From contig JAJKFH010000948.1 in assembly GCA_023333565.1 (NCBI GenBank), forward strand, positions 2,554,001 through 2,618,000: a DNA stretch of 64,000 nucleotides, in the 5' to 3' direction. The DNA is from Puffinus mauretanicus (taxonomy: Eukaryota; Chordata; Aves; Procellariiformes; Procellariidae). The translations under genes and the position numbers were made by a program. Numbering within the stretch: position 1 is the first letter of the stretch; each line of letters starts with the position of its first letter. Of the stretch, positions 12,700-24,600 are shown one piece after another. Below the pieces are notes generated by a model. It was not told where the DNA came from and did not search any database. It saw nothing but the letters and a program-made list of their open reading frames with translations.

Positions 12700-15600
12700 T
12701 ATTATTATTATTATTATTATCATTATTATTACAAAATTAAAATTTGTGTAGTACAGATTTCAGAATTATTAGTCTGTAGTCCCCTGGTTCCCCTAGCATC
12801 TTTTTTTATGAATAGCATTGCATTTGTAAGTTTCCAGTTCTTTGATAACAAGGGGATTTTAATCAGGAGATTACACTACAGTGAGTACTTCAACTATTTA
12901 ATCCTTGAGCGCTCTTAGAATTCTTGGCTGGATGTTATCTGGTCCTGGAAAATACTTATTGTTCATTTTGTTAAATTGTATGACCTTTTTTTTTTTTAAT
13001 GCTGCTTCAATTTGAGACAGATTCGCTAACGTGTTCTCCATGTAGAAGGCTTCTGACACAGGAACTTCCCAAAGGTGTACTGTGGTGAATGAGAAAGAAA
13101 AAAAAATTTTAACCAAAACCCTTTTTTTCCTAGTTTTTCTCATTTTCTTATTTGGAAGTAACTTCAATTTTTTAAAAGGATGTTTTCTAATAGCTTCCTA
13201 CTGTGTAGTGTGTGTGTGTCCATGCATAGGGTCTTTCTCAAGTCTTTCTCAAATCTTTTTTTGATAGGCAGTATGTATTTGTTCAGTTTCCTCTATGCTG
13301 CCTTAAATAGTCTCTGTACCTCCTGCACACAACTTACCCCTTTGCTGGTTTTAATTTCTTTCAAATAAGCTTCTACATTATATAAAGTTTATCTTTTCCA
13401 AAAATCCATACTGCTACAGTAATTTTTTTTTTTATTGTTTGTATAAAGAGGTTGAAACAAGCACATTATGGTTACTATAGCTCTTTGAAAGTGACTTCAG
13501 CAAACAAAAAAATAATCTTTTGCGCTGTTCAGATTCAAGTCAAGAAGCACTAAGAGCTGCTTGATATAACAATTTCTAATGATGTCTGAAAATTTGATCT
13601 CCTTGTGTTCCAGTGTGACCTGTGCTTGCTCTGTACTGGGGAAATAGCAATCTCCCATTTTGGCTGTTTGCTACCCTTGCAGCCTTTCTGATCTCCCTCA
13701 GCTTGTCACCATCATGCCTGGACAGTGGGTTACATGATCCTGATATTCAGGACTGGGATTTCAGTCCATGAGATTTCTGTGTTGGTTGTTAACGGAAGAA
13801 CTTGTTTAGCTGATTTGACACCAAACTTTAGTTTAACATTTAGGATCACTCTCCCTTTCAAAGTGGAATGGGTAATCTCATACAAGTTAAATGCATAAAT
13901 TCTTTCAGGAAAATGAAATTATCTGCAAGAGTCTCTTTGGGGTCTTCTGTGATACAAACGGGGAGAAAGAACCACCACAAAGTGTTTTCCCATGTTGTGC
14001 TTGGTGTGGGAGTTTGTAAAAGGCACTTAAAATACTATGGCAAAAATTGTGTACTTTCAATAGGAATTATTGCAAAAAAGTGTGGTCCCAGATGGAGTTT
14101 ACAACTCATTGCAGACACTCTTTGCTGGGAAATGTCATGATCTCTACCATAATAACAATGCTGGATTGTTCTTAAATGCACTTCTGTGACTGATAACACC
14201 AATTTAAGCAAAAAGATACTGCAATATTTTCTAATCCTGAGTACACTTGTGATCTGTTTAAAACAGGCTGGAAAAAAATTGATGGTTGTTTACTAGTGGC
14301 TAAGAGAGAAATTGTAGCTTATGTTTGACTGGGACGGAGAATATTTTGCTATACTCAAGTCTACCGCTGCAAGAGTATTTTGAAATAGATTGATTGGTCA
14401 GTTGAATTTATTGTCTAGAACACGCTTCCAGCTTTCACTTTTATTGTATACTCAGTCAAAGTAGTTTGAATAAAAGACCCACAAGGTCTGCAAAGGCTTT
14501 TTTTTGTATATGTCCTAACTATTTTTTTTTCTGTCTTTCTGAAGCACTTCTATGATACTCTGTATGAAAGAGACATTATAAAATAAAGAGGTATTTGTGA
14601 TACTTCAGATAGGAAACATACATGCTGCAGGAAGACTTTTCTTTGATTTGCTTGATATTCAGAGACTGCAACAAATACTTTTCATTTCTTAAGTAGAAAA
14701 TCCTTACTGCTGATTATCAAAGTGAAATGGAAAGGAGTTGCATAAGATCTGAAGCATGTCAGTTTTTCTTGTTTCTTAAGATTTGCTATGCACAGTTTTT
14801 ACTTCATTTGTCTCCTTGTATTCTTTTTCCCAGGCTAATTTCACTTTTGATTTTGTGGAGAACTTGAAGACTTATTCTGAGACATGGCTTAGGATGTCTG
14901 AGGTTTTTAAAACCAGTGGGAACGTCCTCACGATCTCACGACTGCAGGTTGGTGAACTGTGGGAGAGCTTCCTATTTTCCAATTATTTGCTATCTGATCT
15001 AGACAGAATTTCTATACATGTAAAATTGCCCATCTATCTGGCTTCAGGTTTAAAAAGAGCTAAAAAAAGAGGCAGATTATCTTTAGGTTATGAGCCTACA
15101 GTGTGATACCGAGAAACTTCTGAGGTGAAAATACTTAAAAGCTACGTTGCCTCACTATGTCCAGTATTACAAGGCAATAGGGGAAATAAAACAAATAGGT
15201 ACACCTGCAAGATTTATACACTTAAAACAAATGTAAGATTGTAGGTAATAAAATATTTTCTGGAACTTGCTTGTTTATCATTTGCCTTTTCCAACAATGT
15301 GTGCAACTGATAAAAAAAACTGATGTGGGAAATATTGACTAAAAAAAGAGAGTGTTTTTGTTACTGGGATTTTTCCCATTCTACATATTTGTGTCCTTTT
15401 TTTTCTGCAATAAAATTTAGTTTTGCCATGTTTGACTTGTGAAAAAATGCATGGCTGTTACACTGTGGGAAAATAAGCAGAATCCTGTCATGGCCCATAT
15501 ATATCAATTGAACTGTTACTTTTAAGTTCAATTAAGGAATGATGCTAGTAAACATGCATTAGACTTGCAGATCCGAGGATGGTCTTGTAGAGCTAATAAT

Positions 15601-18600
15601 TTTTTCCCCCTTAGAACTTGGCAAATGAGGTAAAGAAGTTAAAATAATCTAAGAGGAATTCCCAAATGTCAGTTTTTTGAAGATATTTATTTTACTACTG
15701 CCAGTGCTAATAATATAATGGCCCAAAAGTCTTGTAGGAAAAGAAAATGGGTTTCTGTCCCAGCAGACTTGCAAGGACATTAGAATGGACTCACAGTTAA
15801 AATATTTGTAGTAAAGGAGGACAGTGATGTACAGCAGTTGTCTGCTGCTTATTTGAAATGTGTGGAGTTAACCTGTTAAGAGGGGAAAATCGAAGACGTA
15901 GAAAGGCTAAGTGACTTCTCCAGTGTTATGCAGGAAATCTTGGTAATAGAATTGAACATGAATACATATGTATATTTTATATTTCTTTAAAGAAGATAAA
16001 CCTGAGGTAACATCTAACACTTTTCATTTTAGGAAGCACTGCAAAGCAATTTCATAAAGCACTTTATAGAAAGTAATTTGGATATTGACATGGAAAAACT
16101 CTTTAAAAAAATGCAAGTATATGGTATGTACATAAAAGTGCATGTACTGATTACCCTTAATAGACTTTAACTTGAACTTAGAACTACGTTCAGTTGAAAT
16201 TGAATGTTTTACTTACTTAAATGATACTAAAGTACCAGACTTTAAATTGTCCTGTTGAGTTAGTCTTAAATATTTCTAATTGTCTTTTTTCTTCTGAGTG
16301 ACTGGATAATTTGCATTTCAAAATATTGAAAGACTTGAAAAATCTGGTAACAAATTAGAAGTGGCAAACTCTCATGGGAGAGTTATAAACATAGGAGCTA
16401 TACTTAAAAGGAGGGAAGGGAGAAGTAATACCTGTAGCCACAGTTCCATTAGGTAGTAGTGAATTTTTGTAGTAAATTTTGAAGGAAATCTATATACTTT
16501 AAATGGAAATAAATAGAAAATGAGATTGGGTACAGTGTGTTTAATCAAAAGCTGTCTAAATTTTTTTTCTCCTTTTATTGAGAATTAGTTGTGTGTGGTC
16601 TCCTTGAACATCGGAAAAGCCTGAGATACAGTTATAATCAGGGAGCAGCAAGGATGGGCTCAGGTCAGTAGAGAGTAACCAGGGTCAGACCCAGCCCTGG
16701 GATGGCCAGGCGGGGCCATGGGGGTGATGCTGAGGCCAGGCCAAGACATCACCCTGCGGAGGGGTGTCTGGGCCCAGATCAGCAGGTCCATGGCCAAGTC
16801 CACAGCCAGGCTGTGATGTGGTGGGAACTGCAGCGTGGGGCAGGGCCAGACACAGCTCTGTGCAGCTCTGGTGGGAAAGGAGTAGCCCTGGCTCAGGTGT
16901 CTGCATGGGGCTGCCCAGCAGTGTCCCCCTGGGTCACAGCCATTCTTGGCTACACCCTTTCTGCATTGGTATGGAGCCCTGGCAATCAGACCTCCAGGAG
17001 TGGAGAGTATGCCCTGCAGGGCCAAACAGATATCTCAAGGGGAAGAGTTTATAATGGAGGAGATAGATAGGGATTAATATGAGTAATTTTGTGTATATAG
17101 GGATTTAAGGAGGAGAAGAGAAAGGATTATGCTGGAAATTCAAGTTACTTAAAGATTTTATAACAATTTGATAATTGAAAAAAATTCAATATGTCCTGCT
17201 GTCAGTAGGATAGGTGCATGATAATTAAAATGGTTGCTGACATGTGCCAGAAGGAACTGTCCATACCAAAGCAGAGTCTAACTTCATTTCAGAGAAGTTC
17301 ATGATTTTGAGGACTAGAATGAGAGAAAAGTGGGATAAAATGCAATAACAGATAGTGTGACATCATGTACAAAGGGAGCTGGGTGCTTCCTAGAGGAAGA
17401 TAGTGGTAGAGAGGACAGATCTGTGTAGTTTGTTAGCAGTGAGTGTTAGGATAAGTATGAGCCAGACGCAAATTTGTTCCAGTCGTTTGTTGGAGGAAGG
17501 CAGTGATGAGCTCTCAGATGCCCCCATGAAGGGGCTGTGTGGCCCTCATTGCTGGAAAAAATGGACTTTATAGCAATACAGGTTATTAAGTCTGCTCTAC
17601 AGTCAAAGAATTAAGTCTAGAGCTAAAATAAACAAATAAGCGTACCTGAAGTGCAACTTTTACTGGATTTCTGCCTCTAAGCAGGAGATGGACAGAATCC
17701 ACTGAAGCTGCTGAGAACTTGTAAATGATGAAGTGTGTTCTCAGTCTTGTACCACTGCCCTGAGCTGGTGCTGTTGGTGTGAGCTGAAATTCTTGGCTTT
17801 TCTTTTGCATGTAGATGTGAGATTTAATTGAAACTAGCCTTGATTTGAAGGCTGTGTTTGAAGGCTAGGACATTTTCACCAACAAAAATGGCAAATGGGG
17901 TCCAGAATTCAATCCAGAAAGTAAGAATCCAGGCTTAGTATCCTCCTTAGGTGAGGGACTCAAGCTTGAATCTGCTATCTCTCAGGAAGATTTTCTTAAA
18001 CCCTGAACTGTTGCCTAGTCTGGGTCAGGCACAGCTCACCCCCCATGGTGAAGCTGGATCACAATACAACTAAAAAAAAACCCCACAGAATCACACAACT
18101 GGAAAGATAGGAGGGAGGAAAGAGCAAATCTCTTAACCCACAAGGCCTGCTGGAAACATAGCTGTCTTAATATATTAGTTGAGTAATAAATGGATTTTTT
18201 TTGTTTGGATCTAACACTGAGAACTACATGATAGGTTGTGGGCAAACAATATTTCATTAAGTAGATATCAAGATCTCTGGAGTTATCAGGTCCATCTTCA
18301 GTGTTGCAGATAACATCATCACAGAAATCTGTGCATGTGTTTTCTCAAGTTTTAGATTTTTAACAGAGCTAAGGACATTTGACAATATGTAATAAATGGT
18401 TAATAGTCTTGGATGGTGAATACAGGAAATCATTTAAGTAGAATGGCTTATGAAACTAGAATTTCTTTATTTTAATGGAATACAGTTGATAAATTAACAT
18501 CATATAAAAAGTGAAAATCAATATGGGCTATAGATCACAATAGCATTTATGCCTTTGTGAAGCTGATTGGTCCAAAGTGCCAGAGCACTGTCCTGCATTT

Positions 18601-21600
18601 ACACTTTGATTACACTTCTTTTCACGATTTAATTTGTCATTTTGCTTTTTGAAAAATGACTATGCCCTCTTATTTTTATGTTGGTTTTGTATATGCTTTT
18701 TTGTTCATTTTATTAATCTATAATCATGTGCAGCTGTTACTGTAAACCTCTGTTCTTATTTTTTTTTTTAATTTCATTACTCTTATACTGCATCAGCTTT
18801 TTAGTCTTGTAATTATCTTGCTTGGATCCAATTAAAGTCTTAAATGTATCCATATATGTTATTGGTTTTACTACTCACAATCTGTTTATTTCCATCCAAA
18901 GCTCAAGTTTTCTAAAATCACCTAATCTGTGTGATTATGTATTTTGTGTTTGAACTAAAGCAAATATTCCCTTGGTTTATTACATCTATACTCACATTAA
19001 GCTGACTTCTAATTGTGCTCAAATAGAAGGTGCTTGTGTTTGTATCTTTTTTTTCTTCTCTATGATGCTATAAAAATGGTTAACGGTCTTAGTGACATGT
19101 TATTCACCCTCTTACTCCTGCTGGAAAATGTCATGGACACAGAATGGATTGATGTAGAACTCTTCCAACCTCTCTCTAAAATTGTCATGCTATAAGATCT
19201 CGCAAAGTTATAAATTTCTAAAACTGTTTTACAGGGTTACTCATGGAACAAAGTAAATATTTAACTGAGGGCAGAAAAGTTTGTGGTTTTCTTTTTAAAT
19301 CCTTCTTTACTTTCCAAACTAGCTTTGTGTGGGCAAGGCAACTGTATTCCTCTATGCTTGCTTTCTGACCCAGCAATTTGCAATAATTTCCTGAGTGTAA
19401 CCAATTTTATATAAACCCTGTCCTGCTAGAACTTGTGAGCTCCTTGCTGGGCACAGTCCTTAAGAACCTCTCAAAAGGCACTGGGAGGCAGTTGTGTTGC
19501 AGGCTCTTCTTTTAGATTCTTGCTTGCTGAGTCTCTCTCTTGTCCTTCTGTGATTTCTCCCAGATATGAGGTGTTTTTTCACTACCAAGGAATCTCACTT
19601 GCGGAGGGCTACATGTAACCCGGGATGTAACAGCTAGGGTAAAAAAACCAGACAGCTTTCCTTCATGCTACCCCTCTGCTGCCCTCGTTGTAATGAAATA
19701 GTTTTATATGTATATAGAAAGTGGAAACAAATAGCTCTAACATCATCACTGAAAACTGTGTCACCACCAAAATCACCTGATAACTAGAAACTTTCTCCTA
19801 ATTTCTGACCTAAATTTATTCATTGCTTGTTTATTCCAATTTATTCTTCTTGCAACCTTTTACTTAAATAGCACTTCTACCTAGTAGATTTACATAAACC
19901 AGTTATATTTCCTCCCAGTTACTTAATGATAGATTAAACAAGCTAAGTGGAAGATGAGGCCTGGGTTGGTATGTAACAAAGTATGAAGATAATAGTGAAA
20001 ACAGATTTGCCAAGTTTTTTATTCATAATTGCTACATTTATAAATGGGAAAAATAGAAGATAGGTAATTCTATAGATCTTAATTCTAAAACTTTCCTGTG
20101 GATTGTATCTGTTCATATATACGTGTTATTTCTACATTAGAGTACAGAAGTTCATGTACATTGGAAAAGATAATATTTTGCTTCCAGAAACATTTAAGTA
20201 TGTCATCCTCCAAGCAGCAAGCTAGTTGGTATTTCTTATGCTAAAATATTCAATAGTTTAATTCATAAGAGAGAATTTTTTTTAATTAATTATTGATTTT
20301 AAATTAAGATCTTTCAAAGACCAGTTGGTGAAGAGATCTCTGGTGATTTTTCTTTTTTTGTGTGTGTCTATATATAGGGCTATATATGATTACACACACA
20401 CACATATATATAAAAATATAAAAATATATACGAAAGCATGACCCTACTACTTGGGCTTAATGTTAGGAATATTCTGTTATCTCTAATGCCACAAAACGAG
20501 TAGCAGCATAGGTACTTCCTTTGTTGTCCTCCTCAAGGATAGCAGTAAATAAGACATATAATATCTATATTTGGCTCTGTTTTCTCTCAACTCATGGATT
20601 CACCCTGTCATTGCTTGCATGTCTTCCAAGGTCTAGACTATCAGTTCCTCTACTTTTTCGCCTTGTGATCTTTATCCTTTCTCACTGGTAATCATGTGTC
20701 TTCTCCAGACTGCTCCATACATTTTTCCACTTATCTGCCTTCCTATTGTAATATCTCCTGTGCTGACGCTGAATAACATCTATGATCCAGGGTTTGCCTG
20801 TCACCACTGTTATCAAATGAGGTCATCACCCATCCTTTTTAAAGCGTATATCTTCAAGTGAGTCTTAAAAAAGTTAAGATGGAAACTTGTGTTGGATGTC
20901 TTATAACATTGTTTATTACCTGAGAAATTCAGATGTTTCCATTAAATCCAGATGAGTTAAGACTGTTTCTAGATCATGTAATCCTTCTGGTTATTCTCTC
21001 AAAAATAAGGAGATAGCACGATCTCTACATTCTCTACCATTGGATGAAGATGTGAATTCCTCCAAAGGTTCAGTGTTTTTCGAAACCAGGCTTTGGTTGA
21101 AGTATCCATAGATAAGACCAAAGTCAAAATGAAGGGGTTGTAGGCTTTTTTCAGATGCTTTTTAAATGTAGGGCTTGAATCAAAATGCTTATGCCCTATA
21201 TAACAAGGTGCTTGAAATATTTGCAATGTCAAGGAGGGAAGAACTGACCAACACGTTAATAGAGGAAAGAAATGAATTTCTGTTGTGATGTTCAAAGTAC
21301 AGTAACTCGCTTGTATTTGTGGAAGTAGTTATGGAAAGATGAGGAAATGTTAAAAGTCCTATAGCTTCAAGGACATGGTCTTTTTCTAGAACTTTGCTAG
21401 AATTTGTTACATTATTGTAACTCTGAAATTGAAGGAAAACATAGCTGAGGACTTGTAAAAGCCACTGAAGCATGAATTACACTTCCACAAGTCCACACTA
21501 AAATTCCTGTGCTTTTCAAACTTCTTCCTTTTTTTAAATGCAAAGGATATTTACTCTTATGGCATGTGCAAGTGAGAACATACATTTCTGTTCTGTTCAT

Positions 21601-24600
21601 TAAAACTAAGGAAGTCCAATTTGTTTCCTCATCTTAGAAACTATGATGAACAAGATGCTTAACAGCACAGCAAGTAAACAGATTGACCTGTTGTCACAGC
21701 TTGTAGTAAATATCTCTTCCTGTGTGTTACTGGACCGTTTCCAGCCTTTTGACTCTGTTGAGAAATTGGAAGAGAAGGCTCATGAACTTATGCAGCAAAA
21801 TAATTTTTTGGCTAGTAAGTACCTTATTTAAAATGTATATTGACAGAAAACATCGGACTTTGTAGTTGTTGTCCGTGTTTATTGATAAGGTAGGTTAAGA
21901 TTACACAGTTTCAAAGTATGTATTAAAACCATATAATACAGGCAAAATAAAGCGCATTTACCTTAGAGGTATTCCCCAACATTTGAATGCTGTAATATAT
22001 GCTGTAAAGACTAATTATATTGTTGTTTTAATTGTGGAACTGCCAAATGAATCCTTGGAGTCTGTTATTTCTGACAAAATACTGAAAAGAATAGTCATAA
22101 ATGTTTAAAGTAGAATAAAAAGAGCTGAAAATTGTATAGTACTGAAGAAACTTGACTACTTATGACAAGATCATCTACTTTATATCCTTTCAAATTTTAA
22201 TTTTTATATTCTTGGCTTTGCAAAAAGGAGTAAAGAAAGGGATTTTTTGGTAAGTTTTATTCTTAAACCAAGACCTTAGAGAAATTAACTTGTTTACTCA
22301 GAGTAATTAAATTCTTAAGCCACGGATATATTTCTTTTATTCCCTGGGATTAAATTCTCTGTCCTTTTCCTGCATTATATCCTTATTGCTGAGAATCAAT
22401 TAATTGTACAAAAGAGTTTAAAAGACAAGAATGTTTTTCGTATTACATACGTTTTCTCTTCTCACATAAAATGCTTTAAGTTGCATGTAGCCCTTCCAAA
22501 AGAGAGCCCTATTTAAGTCTATATAAAGTGTGCCACATTTTTTTTTCCCCTGTTGTTTTGGTTTTTATTGTCTCTCTGGACTCCTGTAAGTACACAACAG
22601 GAGACATGTCAAAGCAGTTCTAGAGAATGAAACTATTCAGTCTGGAATCCTGTTTGCTCTGTAACCTGCACAGCACCCCCATTTGCAGAAAGTGGAAATG
22701 ACCACCCCCCATCAATATAAAACCAACAGGCCATACCACGAGATAAGGAAAACTCAGGCGTTCTTCATAGGGAGTGAAATTGTTTGCCCCTTCAAGGGAA
22801 GAAACAGACAGATAGATCTTGGCCCTTACAAAATTTAATTATCAAGTTCTAGATCCATTTTGCTTCCATTTACATAGGGAAGGGTCATATGGTAACATAA
22901 GCAAGATATTTCTTGAGAGTTTTTTCAGTACTGTGGCCTTATTATCCCTTCACATGCTTCAAGAGGGAAGATGGCATTTTAAGGGTCCTAATGTGTCCAA
23001 CATATCAATATTACATGCTCAGATAGAGGCATACATTCCTTTCCATAGTAAGATATGAAACTAAAGTAGAATTTTCCTTGCTTTCCTTGTTCATAGTCTT
23101 CAAAGCCTTCAAAGCTTCATGAAATGTCTTAGGAAATTAAATGTTTGCATAAATGGGAAAATGAGATTGACCAGCTGAAAAAATAAGCTTTACAGCAGAG
23201 TAAAGTTATCATATCATATCATATTATCTTGAGAGAGATAGGCGGTAGGTAAGACATCTCTCCACTTTCCTAAGAAAAAAAAGGTTAACATTTCACATTC
23301 ATCAAGAAGTCCTAAAAAGTCTGGGTCATCCAGAAAGAAAACACAACCAATTTGCTGTATTTGACTTCATCCTTCCAGCTACAGATCAAGCTTTCATCTG
23401 CTTTTTTTTTTATACAGAGCTAGAGAAAATAAACATGCAAATTCTGCTGTGCTAAAATAGAAGTTTTGTAACTGACTCAGAAATTAAAAATCAGTAAATT
23501 TTAGTGGGTTGGTACTGTTTACTTTGTCACCCACTTCCAGGGGTTGTTATCCTTTGATAGACAAATTTTATGGCTGCTGCTTTCCCTGTGGAATAGAGAT
23601 CAGTCCCCAAAAAGGGGTTAAATCTGATCACAAAAAGAATAAACCACAATTTAAAAAAAACAAATCACAGAAGGAATTTTCTCAGATAAAAATTATTGTT
23701 GCAGACCCATTTATCATGTGAATAATTTTTTACATTTCATATTCATGAATGTAAAAAAATCTAAATCTCTATGAAACCTACCATTCTTATGTTGGGGCCT
23801 GCCCTAACAGGTGAATGTATCCTACTATCATATGATAATTGGCCATGAGTTAACTATGTAAATAGCATAAATCATATAAGCTTGGGTATGACACTCTCTC
23901 TCTTCTTGTGTCAGGTATCATCTTTGATACACCAAAGAACAAGACGCAAGATTCTAGCAATCTCCTTCCACAACACATTTCATATACAATTAGAACCAGT
24001 GTTCTCTATAGCATGAGAACGGATTTGATTAAAAACCCAGCATGGAAATCCCATCCCCAGAAGTTGCCAGCTGATGGGTTTAAATACAACCACATCTTCA
24101 TTCCTCTTCAAGACATGATTGAAAGGGCAATTATTTCAGCACAGACTGGGACAGATACCTCGGAGCCAGCCATTCAGGTGCAAGCCATGCCTTACCCTTG
24201 TCATACCAGTGATCTGTAAGTAAACTTTCAACTTTTTAATTCAATATATTATCCTTATTACATTAGTGCTAGAGGATTTGGGAAGCTACTAGGTCTTTGT
24301 AGTGGGTGAACATATATCTCAGCACAGGATTGAACCAGTATGTTCAATACCAGAATATTACAGCATAGCAAATGTTGTTTAACAGCTGTGACCACGACAC
24401 ATTATGCAACTTCTGTCTGGCAAACGACCCCTTACGAGCTGTTTGCAGCTATACTGCGGAGTAGTCTGCTGGACAGAGACTGTGTCAACATATTGTGCAA
24501 CTAACTTAGGTTATGCTAAGAAACCCACTTTCTATCCTTAGTTGTCCTGTACACAAACTGTAAATTGGTCCCTGGTATGTGTTGAAATACAGTGTAAAGT

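Larger units (their letters stand above)
8543..14833 (+). other. ABCA13: ABCA13 intron 3, repeat-rich
   Basis: This is the largest intron between exons found in the window (about 6.3 kb). It holds a CR1 copy (9022-10162), an old LINE reverse-transcriptase remnant (about 12755-13075) and the inverted AAT/ATT microsatellite (12655-12730), all listed separately. I see no exon in the remainder. Confidence 0.8.
16124..21637 (+). other. ABCA13: ABCA13 intron 5
   Basis: About 5.5 kb. It contains a GC-rich island (about 16640-17030) and an inverted TG/TA/CA simple repeat (20359-20404), both listed separately. The rest is AT-rich, and three overlapping minus-strand open frames at 20999-21600 show no family resemblance. 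Confidence 0.75.

Noticed and set aside
16660..17070. Overlapping 121- and 122-codon frames on both strands as genes
   Set aside because: Dual-strand openness is expected in GC-rich DNA, and there are no splice sites, start context or family motifs.
20999..21600. Three overlapping minus-strand frames as a small gene
   Set aside because: Different frames, no motif, no splice pairing, and located in ordinary intron.
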